The translations under genes were made by a program, and so were the position numbers. From positions 124,001 to 188,000 of the forward strand of contig NZ_JAHXBN010000011.1 in assembly GCF_019924045.1 (NCBI RefSeq): a stretch of DNA of 64,000 nt, in the 5' to 3' direction. This DNA is from Dyadobacter fermentans. Its GTDB lineage: Bacteria; Bacteroidota; Bacteroidia; Cytophagales; Spirosomataceae. The notes beneath the pieces were generated by a model. That model was not told where the DNA came from. It ran no database searches and saw only the letters and a list, made by a program, of their open reading frames with translations. Position 1 is the first letter of the stretch, and each line of letters starts with the position of its first letter. Positions 53,068 to 62,784 of the stretch are shown one piece after another.

Positions 53068-55359
53068 ATGTCTAAAATTAAATTTCATATTGGTCTCATT
53101 ACGATTTCACTTGTAAGCGCATGTAAGACTACCGCCCCGCCAAAGCAACCGGTAGCCGAAACACAGCCGCTCCTCGAAATCGGAAAAGAGCAGTTCTCCC
53201 TCGACGATTACCAGGATTCTTACAATAAAAACAAGTACGCATCCGATTCAACCAAAGCATTAACTCCGGAGGAATACCTTCCGCTCTATACCGATCTGAA
53301 AATCAAAGTACTGCAAGCAAAATCAGACGGGAAGGATACTACACTCGATTACCGCGAAGAAATAGCCTCTTATCGTGACCAGCTGGCAAAAAACCATCTT
53401 GTAGATAAAGAACTGGTCGAAAAGTTGACCAACGAGGCTTATAATCGCTTGAAACAGGAAGTACGGGCGTCGCATATCCTGGTCGGTGTTTCCGAGGATG
53501 CCTCGCCCGCAGATACACTCGAAGCCTACCGTGCGGCGATTGCCCTCCGCGGACGCCTCGAAGAAGGCTCGGATTTCGCCGATATGGCAGCCCGCTTCTC
53601 CAAAGACCCTGCCGCAAAGAGTACCAAGGGCGACCTGGGCTATTTTACCGCATTCCAGACGCTCTACCCCATCGAAACCGCGGCTTACACATTGCCCGTG
53701 GGCAAAATCTCGCAGCCTGTCCGGACGAAGGCCGGTTACCACCTCATTAAAGTCAACGACCGCCGGCCTAACCGCGGCATGGTGCGTGTGGCGCACATCA
53801 TGGTAAAGGTGGACACCGCAGGCACAAGCGCCCAAAAAGAATCGGCCAAAGCACGGATCGATGAAGCGTATACGCAATTGCAAAATGGTGCGGAATGGAA
53901 TATGGTGGTCGACAAGTATTCCGACGACCGTGAATCCAGAAAAAATGGCGGGCTGTTACCGCTGTTTGGCACCGGCCAGATGGTACCGGAGATCGAGGAG
54001 GCTGCATTTGCATTGACTCGTGTGCAATCGTACTCGAAACCTGTGCTGACGATGTATGGCTGGCACATTATCCGCCTGGTCGAGAAACGTCCGATCGAAA
54101 CACTGGCCAACATGGCGCCGTCGCTCCGTAAAAAAGTCGTGACCGATTCGCGTGGTAAAGTGATCGAGCAGGCTAACGCAAAGCGTCTGCGCGAGAAATA
54201 TGCCGTACAGGAAGCGGCTGACCAATGGCAGCAGGTTGCCGCATTGGCCGACAGCACATTGCGGACCGGCAAATGGGATTACCAGCGCGCCGTTTCAGCC
54301 GATTGGTCTACCGTTACTCTTTTCCGGATCGAACAGCGGCCTTATGATGCACTATCGTTCCTGGATTACGTAAAACGCAAGCAACAGCCCCGCCCCAAAG
54401 ACGCGTCTCCTGCTGTCGTTTTCCGGCGCTACTACAACGATTACCTCACTGAATCCCTCGTCGAGTACGAAAAAGAACATTTGGAAGAGAGTAATCCGGA
54501 GTTCCGCAGTCTGATGAATGAAATCCGCGAGGGCGTACTGCTTTCACAAATTATGGAGGAGCAGGTGTGGCAACGCTCACTTTCGGACTCTACCGGGCAG
54601 CGTAGTTTTTACGAGAAGAACAAGGCACGCTACAACTATCCGGAACGCGCGTTCGCGACCATCGTAACTGCCAAAGACACGCAAACTTTGAACAGCGTGA
54701 AAAAAACTTTGGCTACCAGCCCCTACAAGCTGGAGAGAAAATCGAAAGAACTGCTGTTCCCCGTCAATTCCGCTGAAATAGGCAATCAGCAGCTGGAAGC
54801 GCTGAATGACCTCTATATTATCATGGAAAAAAATGCGGATTATGTGGTTGAAATCGCAGGATATCGCTCTGCCGACGAGCCGGAAATCATTTCTTCAACC
54901 CGCGCCCGCAATGTTGTTAAATATTTAAATGCACGAAACATCCCTATTCTGCGTATCATAGAAAAAGACTACGGTTCTTTCCGGCAAACGGCCGAGCAGG
55001 AACGTAATCGCAGAGTGGCATTCCAGTTTTACAGCCAGTCGAAAAGTGATGTGGAAAAGGTTTACAATGCGGACGCCCCCGGCTTGGTCACCATCCGTGA
55101 AGGCTATTTCCCGAAAGCTGATCCGCTGTTCGCTGGTTTCAAATGGCAAACCGGCGAACAGACTATTACCAGCGACGGCAATTTTTTGTGGACGAATGTG
55201 GTGAAGATCGATCCGCCGCGCCCCAAAACATTCTTGGAAGCACGTGGAACGGTGATCAACGATTACCAGAAAGAACTGGAAAAACAATGGCAGGCGAAGT
55301 TGCAGGAGAAATATCCCGTCAAAGTCAATGCGCAGGAATTAGAAAAAATTAAGCGTTAG
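53068..55359 (+). CDS. Parvulin peptidyl-prolyl isomerase lipoprotein with an OmpA-like insert
   Basis: A 763-residue lipoprotein (signal MSKIKFHIGLITISLVSA, Cys19). It has two parvulin domains, about 132-228 (VRASHILVGVSED through GYHLIKVNDRRP) and 240-340 (VRVAHIMVKVDTAG through YGWHIIRLVEKRP). Residues about 562-657 look like an OmpA C-terminal peptidoglycan-binding domain: LLFPVNSAEIGNQQLEALNDL, VVEIAGYRSADEPE, STRARNVVKYLNAR, and NRRVAFQFYS, with the conserved Arg of TRAR and the NRR signature. After it the usual PpiD-like C-terminal part resumes (IREGYFPKADPLF, LEARGTVINDYQKELEKQW). So the OmpA-like domain sits inside the isomerase. It is the first gene of an operon with surA and moxR and has its own promoter. 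It likely assists folding of outer-membrane proteins while held to the cell wall. Confidence 0.87.
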   Translation: MSKIKFHIGLITISLVSACKTTAPPKQPVAETQPLLEIGKEQFSLDDYQDSYNKNKYASDSTKALTPEEYLPLYTDLKIKVLQAKSDGKDTTLDYREEIASYRDQLAKNHLVDKELVEKLTNEAYNRLKQEVRASHILVGVSEDASPADTLEAYRAAIALRGRLEEGSDFADMAARFSKDPAAKSTKGDLGYFTAFQTLYPIETAAYTLPVGKISQPVRTKAGYHLIKVNDRRPNRGMVRVAHIMVKVDTAGTSAQKESAKARIDEAYTQLQNGAEWNMVVDKYSDDRESRKNGGLLPLFGTGQMVPEIEEAAFALTRVQSYSKPVLTMYGWHIIRLVEKRPIETLANMAPSLRKKVVTDSRGKVIEQANAKRLREKYAVQEAADQWQQVAALADSTLRTGKWDYQRAVSADWSTVTLFRIEQRPYDALSFLDYVKRKQQPRPKDASPAVVFRRYYNDYLTESLVEYEKEHLEESNPEFRSLMNEIREGVLLSQIMEEQVWQRSLSDSTGQRSFYEKNKARYNYPERAFATIVTAKDTQTLNSVKKTLATSPYKLERKSKELLFPVNSAEIGNQQLEALNDLYIIMEKNADYVVEIAGYRSADEPEIISSTRARNVVKYLNARNIPILRIIEKDYGSFRQTAEQERNRRVAFQFYSQSKSDVEKVYNADAPGLVTIREGYFPKADPLFAGFKWQTGEQTITSDGNFLWTNVVKIDPPRPKTFLEARGTVINDYQKELEKQWQAKLQEKYPVKVNAQELEKIKR

Positions 55360-55454
55360 CCGTATTTTAGCATTTATAAATCGAATCTGTTCCATTTTTA
55401 GGAGTTTAATTCAATAAAACCCGCAATAATCCAAATCAGCATACAAGGAAAAAT

Positions 55455-56828
55455 ATGAAAGTAAATAAATGGATCGGGGCTCATTTGATAGCCGCTTTCA
55501 TGCTGTTGATCAGCGTGATAAGCTACGGACAAGGTCAGCAGGGAGTGAGTCTTGACAAGATCATCGCCAGGGTCGATAATCACTACATCCTGAATTCGGA
55601 GCTGGAAGAGATGTATAACCAGTACAAAGCCGAAGGACGCCAGGCTCCTGAAAAGTGCCAGCTGCTGGAATCCCTGATCATCAACAAAATGCTCCTTGCC
55701 AAAGCGGAAATCGATTCGGTGACGGTAGAAGATAAGGATGTCGACGGTGAGCTGAATGCGAAAATGAACTACATGATCCAGCGCTTCGGTTCGGAGAAAA
55801 ACATCGTTGAAGCCTATGGCAAAAGCGTCGAAAACCTCAAAAACGAGCTTCGCCAACAGGTGAAAGAACAGAAAATCGTCGAAAAAATGCAGCGTACAAT
55901 CTCCGGCAACGTGAAAATCACACCAGCGGAAGTACGCAAATTCTTCAACTCCATTCCCAAAGACAGCTTGCCTTACATCCCCTCGGAAGTGGAAGTGGGC
56001 CATATTGTGAAGAAAGGTACCGTTACGCGCGAGCAGAAAGAGAAACTGAAACAGCAATTGCTCGACCTGAAAGCTCGGGCGGAAAAAGGAGAAGACTTTG
56101 CCATGCTGGCGCAGATCTATTCCGAAGACTTGGGTTCTGCCAAAGTTGGCGGCGACTTGGGCTTTCAAAAACGCGGTGCGATGGTTCCCGAATTTGAAGG
56201 CGCAGCTCTGGCGCTCAAACCAGGGGAAATGTCGGGCATCGTCGAATCGCAATACGGTTTCCACCTCATTAAGCTCCTCGAAACAAGAGGTGCTGAATTC
56301 CATGCAAGACACATCCTGCTCCGTCCCGATTACAACAAGGGCACGGACATGACCTCGGCTACCCGTGCGCTCGACAGCCTCCGCACGCTCATCAAAAGCG
56401 ATACATTGAAATTCGCGAAAGCGGCGTTGGATAACTCCGATGATAAAGAGACCGCAGAATCGGGCGGATTGATCCAGGACAGAAGCACAGGACAATCTAA
56501 ACTTACACTCGACGCCTCCATGGACCCCGCATTGTATTTCGCGATCGACACCATGAAAGTAGGTGATCTGAGCATGCCTGTTTCGTATCGTCTGGAGGAC
56601 GGCAGCAGCGCAATGCGTATCCTTTGGTATAAAAGCAAATCGGAACCGCATACCGCTAACCTGCACGACGACTACGAAAAAATGGCGCAGATCGTACTGA
56701 GCAACAAGCGTAACAACGCGCTGGAAGAGTGGTTCAAAAAAGCCCAGGGCGACGTTTACATCAGCATCGAACCCGAATACAGAAATTGCAAAGTACTTGG
56801 GCTGGCCGCCAACGCCGACGATTTATAG
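55455..56828 (+). CDS. surA: SurA-like periplasmic peptidyl-prolyl isomerase
   Basis: A 457-residue periplasmic chaperone. Signal peptide MKVNKWIGAHLIAAFMLLISVISYG, then the SurA N-terminal domain (VSLDKIIARVDNHYILNSELEEM), a helical core, and a good parvulin domain at about 181-283 (VEVGHIVKKGTV, GGDLGFQKRGAMVPEFEGAALALKPGEMS, YGFHLIKLLETRG). A second, degenerate parvulin region follows at about 286-400. SurA helps outer-membrane proteins reach the Bam machine. It lies 95 bases after the parvulin lipoprotein and just before moxR, so the three are probably one envelope-assembly unit. Length is close to that of other SurA proteins. Confidence 0.9.
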   Translation: MKVNKWIGAHLIAAFMLLISVISYGQGQQGVSLDKIIARVDNHYILNSELEEMYNQYKAEGRQAPEKCQLLESLIINKMLLAKAEIDSVTVEDKDVDGELNAKMNYMIQRFGSEKNIVEAYGKSVENLKNELRQQVKEQKIVEKMQRTISGNVKITPAEVRKFFNSIPKDSLPYIPSEVEVGHIVKKGTVTREQKEKLKQQLLDLKARAEKGEDFAMLAQIYSEDLGSAKVGGDLGFQKRGAMVPEFEGAALALKPGEMSGIVESQYGFHLIKLLETRGAEFHARHILLRPDYNKGTDMTSATRALDSLRTLIKSDTLKFAKAALDNSDDKETAESGGLIQDRSTGQSKLTLDASMDPALYFAIDTMKVGDLSMPVSYRLEDGSSAMRILWYKSKSEPHTANLHDDYEKMAQIVLSNKRNNALEEWFKKAQGDVYISIEPEYRNCKVLGLAANADDL

Positions 56829-56884
56829 CGGTAAAACGGCGGTAATCATTGCTTTTAACGAGTGAAAATCTAACCAAACATAAC

Positions 56885-57847
56885 GTGAAGTATTCATCGG
56901 ACGTAGAAGCTGCCGAAGCTATGAAAGTAGCTTATGATAAAATCCGGAGTGAAATCGGGAATGTGATTATCGGACAGGATGAAGTTGTTAAAAGATTGCT
57001 TACCGCCATTTTTTGTCAGGGACATTGTTTGCTGGTAGGCGTTCCGGGGCTTGCAAAAACGCTTCTCATCCAAACCATCGCTTCTTCGCTCGACCTGAAC
57101 TTCAACCGGATCCAGTTTACGCCCGATTTGATGCCTTCCGATATTCTCGGCTCGGAAACGCTCGACCAGAACCGAAATTTCAAATTCATCAAAGGACCGA
57201 TTTTCGCGAACATTATCCTGGCCGACGAAATCAACCGGACGCCGCCAAAAACGCAATCGGCGTTGCTGGAAGCGATGCAGGAATATTCGGTCACCATTGC
57301 CGGTGCCAAACACCCGCTCGACAGGCCGTTTTTCGTACTAGCTACGCAAAACCCGATCGAACAGGAAGGTACCTACCCCCTGCCCGAAGCGCAACTCGAC
57401 CGCTTCATGTTCATGATCCAGCTCGACTATCCTTCGTATGCCGAGGAGGTGAATATCGTTAAGAACACGACCAGCGATAACCGTTACCAGGTTAAAAAAG
57501 TGATCAGTGCGGAAGAAATTACCGATTTCCAGCACCTCGTACGCCGCGTACCCGTAACCGACCACGTGATCGAATATGCGGTAAAACTGGTACACAAAAC
57601 GCGTCCGAAAGGCAGTCTGGCCATCAAGGACACCAACGACTACCTCGAATGGGGAGCAGGTCCGCGGGCGTCGCAATCGCTGATCCTGGCTGCGAAATGC
57701 AATGCGTTACTTTCAGGCAAATATTCGCCGGATATCGAGGATGTGCAAGCGGTTGCATTGCCGGTGCTACGCCACCGCATTATCCGCAACTTCAAAGCCG
57801 AGGCGGAAGGTATTTCCGTCGACGATATTATCGGAAGACTGCTTTAA
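56885..57847 (+). CDS. MoxR-family AAA+ ATPase
   Basis: A 320-residue MoxR ATPase. Walker A is GVPGLAKT, Walker B is IILADEINRTPPKTQSALLEAMQE, sensor 1 is VLATQNPIEQEGTYPLPEAQLDRF, and the C-terminal lid has RASQSLILAAKCNALL. The start is taken as GTG at 56885 since the family N-terminus begins near MKYSSDVEAAEAM; a TTG at 56849 is possible. MoxR proteins act with von Willebrand A-domain or DUF58 partners in assembling or activating other proteins; no such partner is adjacent. It follows the SurA gene by 56 bases, a neighbourhood that fits cell-envelope maturation. Confidence 0.9.
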   Translation: MKYSSDVEAAEAMKVAYDKIRSEIGNVIIGQDEVVKRLLTAIFCQGHCLLVGVPGLAKTLLIQTIASSLDLNFNRIQFTPDLMPSDILGSETLDQNRNFKFIKGPIFANIILADEINRTPPKTQSALLEAMQEYSVTIAGAKHPLDRPFFVLATQNPIEQEGTYPLPEAQLDRFMFMIQLDYPSYAEEVNIVKNTTSDNRYQVKKVISAEEITDFQHLVRRVPVTDHVIEYAVKLVHKTRPKGSLAIKDTNDYLEWGAGPRASQSLILAAKCNALLSGKYSPDIEDVQAVALPVLRHRIIRNFKAEAEGISVDDIIGRLL

Positions 57848-57949
57848 AACCAGTAAGGATTTACTATTTCAACATTATTAGTTTGTGTCGTTCGCGGATG
57901 GCACAAACTTTTGTTTTTTAGCCCAAACCAATTATTCCACATCATCACA

Positions 57950-59545
57950 ATGACAACCATTCAAGGCAAAAACTTCATAGGGTATGCGCTATCGTCCGAG
58001 GGCGAAAAGCAATTCAAAGCTTACGCGCCAGCGAGCGACAGTTACCTTCCGGAAACTTTTCAGTGTGCGACGATTGAGGAAGTAAATAAAACAATGGAGC
58101 TCGCTGAAAAGGTATTCGATAGCTATTCGCAAGTACCGGCGGCCGAGCGCGCGGCCTTTCTGATTGCCATTACCGAGGAAATACTTGCATTGGGCGATCA
58201 GCTGCTCGAACGCGCAAGCCTTGAAACGGGGTTACCTATTGCCCGGCTACAAGGCGAGCGTGCCCGTACGATCAACCAGCTCACCCAATTCGCGGAACTT
58301 CTGCGCGAGGGCTCCTGGGTGGAGGCTTCCATCGACACCGCCTTACCCGACCGCGCGCCCGTTCCGAAACCCGATATTCGTAAAATGCTCGTGCCGATCG
58401 GACCGGTAATCGTGTTCGGTTCAAGCAATTTTCCGTTTGCCTATTCGGTGGCCGGCGTGGACTCCGGCCCTGCATTGGCAGCAGGGAACCCCGTGATCGT
58501 CAAAGCGCATCCCGCACACCCGGGCGTGAGCGACCTCACGGCACAGGCGATCGTGCGTGCAGCCGAGCGCACAGGCATGCCCGACGGAACGTTCTCAATG
58601 CTTTACGATGATGGTTTTGAAGTCGGGACGGCACTGGTGAAGCATCCGGCCAGCAAGGCTGTCGGATTTACCGGCTCTTACCGGGGCGGAATGGCGCTTT
58701 TCCGGTTGGCGCAGGAGCGCGAGGAGCCTATCCCGGTATTTGCGGAAATGGGTAGCGTAAACCCGATCGTGGTGTTGCCTGAGTATTTGAAAAACAATGC
58801 TGTTCAGCTCGGAAAGACGCTCGCGAGCTCGGTAAGCCTTGGCGCCGGGCAGTTTTGTACCAATCCGGGGTTAGTATTTGTTACAAAAACAGAAGGCCTT
58901 GATGCATTTCAGAAATCCTACAAGACCGAAATCCTCCACACTCCTTCGGCCACGATGCTGACGGCGGGGATTTGCAAAACCTATTACAAGTTGCGGGAAG
59001 AGGCATTAAAGCAGCCGGAAGTTTCGGCATTGGCTATTTCCGATGTACATTCGGAAGGACAAAACCAGGCAGAGGCTTCCATTGCGTTGGTCTCCGGTCA
59101 AAATTTCATTGCCAATCCGAAACTGCATGAAGAAGTTTTCGGACCGTTCTCGCTGCTGATTGTTTGCGAGGATACCGACGAACTGTACAATGCAGTAGCG
59201 CATTTGAAAGGCCAGCTGACAGCCACATTGATCGCCGAGGAGACGGAGGTAACGCATTACCCAAAAATCGTACGGCAGCTGGCCAAAATATCCGGCCGGT
59301 TTATCATGAACGGCGTGCCTACCGGTGTGGAAGTTTGTCCATCCATTCACCACGGCGGCCCGTTCCCGGCAACGGCGGATTCCAAGTTCACATCAGTAGG
59401 AAGGCATTCGATCTTACGATTTGTACGGCCGCAATCGTTTCAGAACTGGCCGGACGCCCTTTTACCCGATGAATTGAAAAACAGCAATCCGCTGCGCATT
59501 TCCCGGCTTGTCGACAACGTCCTGACCAAAGAAGCCATTAATTAA
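57950..59545 (+). CDS. Aldehyde dehydrogenase, ketoglutarate-semialdehyde type
   Basis: A 531-residue NADP-linked aldehyde dehydrogenase. Key parts are VIVFGSSNFPFAYSVAGVDSGPALAAGNPVIVKAHPAHPG (cofactor site), FAEMGSVNPIVV (catalytic Glu), and SLGAGQFCTNPGLVFV (catalytic Cys). These match the alpha-ketoglutaric-semialdehyde dehydrogenases (AraE/KGSADH), which end pentose, glucarate or hydroxyproline breakdown. ATG at 57950 is preferred over the upstream in-frame frame start. It overlaps the end of truA, on the other strand, by 8 bases. No sugar-acid pathway genes are adjacent. Confidence 0.9.
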   Translation: MTTIQGKNFIGYALSSEGEKQFKAYAPASDSYLPETFQCATIEEVNKTMELAEKVFDSYSQVPAAERAAFLIAITEEILALGDQLLERASLETGLPIARLQGERARTINQLTQFAELLREGSWVEASIDTALPDRAPVPKPDIRKMLVPIGPVIVFGSSNFPFAYSVAGVDSGPALAAGNPVIVKAHPAHPGVSDLTAQAIVRAAERTGMPDGTFSMLYDDGFEVGTALVKHPASKAVGFTGSYRGGMALFRLAQEREEPIPVFAEMGSVNPIVVLPEYLKNNAVQLGKTLASSVSLGAGQFCTNPGLVFVTKTEGLDAFQKSYKTEILHTPSATMLTAGICKTYYKLREEALKQPEVSALAISDVHSEGQNQAEASIALVSGQNFIANPKLHEEVFGPFSLLIVCEDTDELYNAVAHLKGQLTATLIAEETEVTHYPKIVRQLAKISGRFIMNGVPTGVEVCPSIHHGGPFPATADSKFTSVGRHSILRFVRPQSFQNWPDALLPDELKNSNPLRISRLVDNVLTKEAIN

Positions 59546-60284
59546 ACAGCGAGTCCGGGTAACCGACTTCCACGAGAAACAAACCTTCTGCCGGGGCCTG
59601 CGCTCCGGCATTTTTTCTGTTACGCGAAAGGATCACTTGCTCAAAATCGGCCACGGTGATCTTTTGGCGCCCAACTTCCAGCATTGTACCTACCAGCGCC
59701 CGCACCATTCCGCGCAGGAAGCGATTCGCTTTTACGTGAAATACGAGCATCTCATCCGATTCCACCCAGCGCGATTCGGTGATGGTACAGCGAAAGTTGT
59801 TTACGTTCGTGTGGATCTTGCTAAAACTTTCGAAATCATGATGGATCAGCAGCAATGCAGCTGCTTCGTTCATGCGTGTAACGTCCAGGTTCCGGCGCAT
59901 TTGCGTCGCCAAATCGGTGAGGAAGGGATTTTTCTGATAAGTAAAGCGGTATTCATACTTTCGGTGCGTTGCCGCAAACCTGGAATGCACCTCATCGCCG
60001 ACAGGAATCATACGCTGGACCGCAATATCTTTCGGAATCAATGCATTCAGTTTGTAGACCAGCAGATCAGCGTCAGAAACCGGCTCGGGCAAATCAAAAT
60101 GGGCAAATTGTTGTTCTGCATGAACACCGGCGTCGGTGCGACTGCTGCCGGTAAGTTCGACAGGCATTCGCAGCACTTTGGCGAGAGCTTCTTCGAGCAC
60201 CTGCTGGATGCCTAATGCATTGTTCTGTTTCTGCCAGCCATTGTAGGCCGTGCCGCGATAGCTGAATTCTAGGAAATAGCGCAT
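59538..60284 (-). CDS. truA: tRNA pseudouridine synthase A
   Basis: A 248-residue TruA that makes pseudouridine at positions 38-40 of tRNA. The N-terminal [19 protein letters not shown] and catalytic Asp51 in [19 protein letters not shown] are clear, with the middle [14 protein letters not shown] and the late [17 protein letters not shown]. Its stop lies inside the end of the aldehyde dehydrogenase gene. On the minus strand TAATTTTG (60289-60296) lies four bases before the start, which would make a near-leaderless mRNA if it is the real -7 box. Divergent from glnS. Confidence 0.94.
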   Translation of the reverse strand: MRYFLEFSYRGTAYNGWQKQNNALGIQQVLEEALAKVLRMPVELTGSSRTDAGVHAEQQFAHFDLPEPVSDADLLVYKLNALIPKDIAVQRMIPVGDEVHSRFAATHRKYEYRFTYQKNPFLTDLATQMRRNLDVTRMNEAAALLLIHHDFESFSKIHTNVNNFRCTITESRWVESDEMLVFHVKANRFLRGMVRALVGTMLEVGRQKITVADFEQVILSRNRKNAGAQAPAEGLFLVEVGYPDSLFN

Positions 60285-60332
60285 TTTGCAAAATTAAGCC
60301 AAACCTCCGGATTTACGATTTCGACGGGCTGG

Positions 60333-60364
60333 TTGCGGAATTTGCAGGAAGAAGGTTAACTTTG
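60333..60364 (+). promoter_or_regulatory. Promoter of glnS
   Basis: TTG at 60333-60335, a 21-base spacer, and TAACTTTG at 60357-60364 fit the Bacteroidota promoter. The -7 box covers an in-frame TTG at 60362, so translation starts at the ATG at 60389. Confidence 0.75.
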
Positions 60365-60388
60365 AAAATTGGAAAATTTCATTTTAGT

Positions 60389-62059
60389 ATGATTACGGAA
60401 GACAAAAAAGAAGAGAAAAGCCTGAATTTTATCGAGGAGATTATTGACGCTGACCTGCAATCAGGAAAATATACCCGGATTATTACACGCTTTCCCCCCG
60501 AACCCAATGGCTACCTGCACATTGGGCATGCTACAAGCATTTGCCTGAATTTCGGGCTGACCAAGAAATTTCCGGGTTATACCAATCTGCGATTTGACGA
60601 TACGAATCCGGTGACCGAAGACACCGAATACGTTGAAAATATCAAGAATGACATCCGCTGGCTGGGTTTTGAATGGGAGAACGAGAACTATGCTTCCGAT
60701 TATTTCGATACCCTTTACGGCTATGCGATCAAGCTGATCAACGAAGGCCTGGCCTATGTGGATGACTCAACGTCGGAAGAAATTGCGACGCTGAAAGGAA
60801 CGCCTACCGAGCCCGGCAAGGACAGCCCCTACCGCAACCGCAGTGTGGAGGAAAACCTTGCACTTTTCGAACAAATGAAAAACGGCGATTTCTCCGACGG
60901 AAGCCGCACGCTACGTGCCAAAATTGACATGGCGCACATCAATATGCTGATGCGCGACCCGATTTTGTACCGGATTAAGCATGCGCACCACCACCGCACG
61001 GGCAACAAATGGTGCATTTACCCGATGTACGACTTCGCGCACGGGCAAAGCGACGCCATCGAAACGGTCACGCATTCGATCTGTACGCTCGAATTTGCTC
61101 CGCACCGTGAGCTATACGACTGGCTGATCGAAAAACTTGGCATTTATACTTCGCACCAATACGAATTCGCTCGTCGTAACCTCAATTATACCGTTACCAG
61201 CAAGCGCAAACTGCTGCAATTGGTACAAGAAGGACACGTAAGCGGCTGGGATGACCCGCGTATGCCAACCATCAGCGGGATGCGCCGGAGAGGCTACACG
61301 GCATTCGCCATCCGCGATTTCTGCGACCGCATCGGTGTTGCGAAACGGGAGAATATGGTGGACGTAGGCTTGCTGGAATTCTGCGTTCGCGAGGATTTGA
61401 ACAAGCAGGCATTACGCCGGATGGTGGTACTCGATCCATTAAAAGTGGTGATTACCAACTTCCCGGAAGGCGTCACCGAAATGTGCCACAGCGAAAACAA
61501 CCCGGAAGATATTTCGACCGGCAACCGGGAAATTCCATTCTCTCGCGAAATTTTCATCGAAAAGGAAGATTTTATGGAAGTGCCATCGAAAAAATACTTC
61601 CGTCTCGCACCAGGCAAGATGGTACGCTTGAAAGGCGCATATATTATCCAGTGCGATGATTTTGTAAAAGATGAAAACGGCGACATCACCGAGGTACGCT
61701 GTACTTACATTGAAAACAGCAAAAGCGGGCAAGATACAACCGGTATTAACGTAAAAGGAACTTTGCATTGGGTTTCCGCTGCGCATGCGGCTGAAATTGA
61801 GGTACGGTTGTACGACCGCCTGTTCTCCGTCGAAGATCCGTCGGCCGAAGAAGGTGATTTCAAAGATTATCTGAATCCGGATTCGCTGCACGTGATCACC
61901 GGCTACGCAGAGCCTGCATTACTGGAAGCGCAGGAAGGCGAATCGTTCCAGTTCCTCAGAAAAGGATACTTTGCCAAAGACCCGGACAGCACTGCCGACA
62001 AGCTGATTTTCAACCGGACATCAACATTGCGCGATAACTGGGCGAAGGCTGGCAACTAA
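60389..62059 (+). CDS. glnS: Glutaminyl-tRNA synthetase
   Basis: A 556-residue class I synthetase that charges tRNA-Gln. The HIGH motif is in [21 protein letters not shown] and the KMSKS equivalent is in [11 protein letters not shown]. The motif [28 protein letters not shown] and the C-terminal anticodon-binding beta-barrels ([16 protein letters not shown] through [18 protein letters not shown]) are family-typical. ATG at 60389 is set by the promoter just upstream. With glnS present the cell need not rely on the GatCAB route for Gln. A pair of palindromes follows 9 bases after the stop. Confidence 0.96.
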   Translation: MITEDKKEEKSLNFIEEIIDADLQSGKYTRIITRFPPEPNGYLHIGHATSICLNFGLTKKFPGYTNLRFDDTNPVTEDTEYVENIKNDIRWLGFEWENENYASDYFDTLYGYAIKLINEGLAYVDDSTSEEIATLKGTPTEPGKDSPYRNRSVEENLALFEQMKNGDFSDGSRTLRAKIDMAHINMLMRDPILYRIKHAHHHRTGNKWCIYPMYDFAHGQSDAIETVTHSICTLEFAPHRELYDWLIEKLGIYTSHQYEFARRNLNYTVTSKRKLLQLVQEGHVSGWDDPRMPTISGMRRRGYTAFAIRDFCDRIGVAKRENMVDVGLLEFCVREDLNKQALRRMVVLDPLKVVITNFPEGVTEMCHSENNPEDISTGNREIPFSREIFIEKEDFMEVPSKKYFRLAPGKMVRLKGAYIIQCDDFVKDENGDITEVRCTYIENSKSGQDTTGINVKGTLHWVSAAHAAEIEVRLYDRLFSVEDPSAEEGDFKDYLNPDSLHVITGYAEPALLEAQEGESFQFLRKGYFAKDPDSTADKLIFNRTSTLRDNWAKAGN

Positions 62060-62067
62060 CTCTCTTC

Positions 62068-62168
62068 CCGTCGACTTAAGTCGACGGCTAAGGATTAAGA
62101 TTCTGCATTTCAATCTTGTCAAACTCATCTCCAGAATTAATCTCCTTGCCGTCGACTTAAGTCGACGG
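62068..62168 (+). repeat. Paired 20-base palindromes (REP/BIME-like) after glnS
   Basis: CCGTCGACTTAAGTCGACGG occurs twice, at 62068-62087 and 62149-62168, each a perfect 20-base palindrome. The 61 bases between them have inverted inner flanks: CTAAGGATTAAGATTCTG on the left against the complement of CAGAATTAATCTCCTTG on the right, so the whole 101 bases can fold into one long imperfect hairpin. The element begins 8 bases after the glnS stop. Confidence 0.92.
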
Positions 62169-62225
<57 letters not shown>

Positions 62226-62259
62226 TAAAATCATTTAATTAGATTGCTTACAAATAAAC

Positions 62260-62290
62260 TTGCTTGGCAAGAAGTTTGAATTTATCTTTG
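62260..62290 (+). promoter_or_regulatory. Promoter of the small unknown gene
   Basis: TTG at 62260-62262, a 20-base spacer, and TATCTTTG at 62283-62290 fit the Bacteroidota consensus. It argues that translation starts downstream of 62297. Confidence 0.75.
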
Positions 62291-62325
62291 TGCAACAATT
62301 TCCACGATTCAAATCCTTGCTGTCA

Positions 62326-62673
62326 GTGAATACCCAGAATGAATTGTTCAGTACCGCTAAAGGTTACAGCGTACAGTGTGATTTAACTTCCCGTATTATC
62401 CTTCACTTTGGCGATATCAAAGCTCCTTTTAAAATCCTGGATTTTTTGAATTTCCGCCGGTTTATCAACAGCATCGATATCCACAGCAAACTTTTCGACC
62501 TGTCGGACGAATCTGACTATGAGTTCGTTGAAGTGCCCCGCCTTAACATGGGCCACAGAATGACCCTCTGCGAAGTGATCCAGCTGCGCGAACTCGTAAA
62601 CGGAACTCATTTCGCGATCGAGCTCAATTCCATGCTCCACGAAGTCCTTTTTTCAGAGCAAGAATTAGTCTAA
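62326..62673 (+). CDS. Small protein of unknown function
   Basis: A 115-residue protein with no signal peptide or membrane helix. The GTG at 62326 is preferred because a promoter (62260-62290) covers any earlier start; TTG 62317 is an alternative. Visible features: CDLTSRIILHFGDIKAPFKILDFLNFRRFINSID in the first half and MGHRMTLCEVIQLRELVNGTHFAIELNSMLHEVLF in the second. The layout (Cys, I-x-L-x-FG, later a helix with ELV) resembles the DUF6686-type small proteins of Bacteroidota, but this is a guess. It stands between the TGAT tract and ferritin. Confidence 0.6.
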   Translation: MNTQNELFSTAKGYSVQCDLTSRIILHFGDIKAPFKILDFLNFRRFINSIDIHSKLFDLSDESDYEFVEVPRLNMGHRMTLCEVIQLRELVNGTHFAIELNSMLHEVLFSEQELV

Positions 62674-62784
62674 ATTACTCATTCAGACTATATTAGACCG
62701 TTTCCAAATTTCTAAAACGATTTGGAATCCTGAACTTTCGCATGATATTTGCACTTGTTAAGACACGAATAAACAGGCAAAATC

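Noticed and set aside
55398..56666. Long open frame (422 codons) on the minus strand opposite surA
   Set aside because: It mirrors the surA frame; its translation is rich in Phe, His and Arg with no domain or signal, as expected of a shadow of a GC-rich coding strand.
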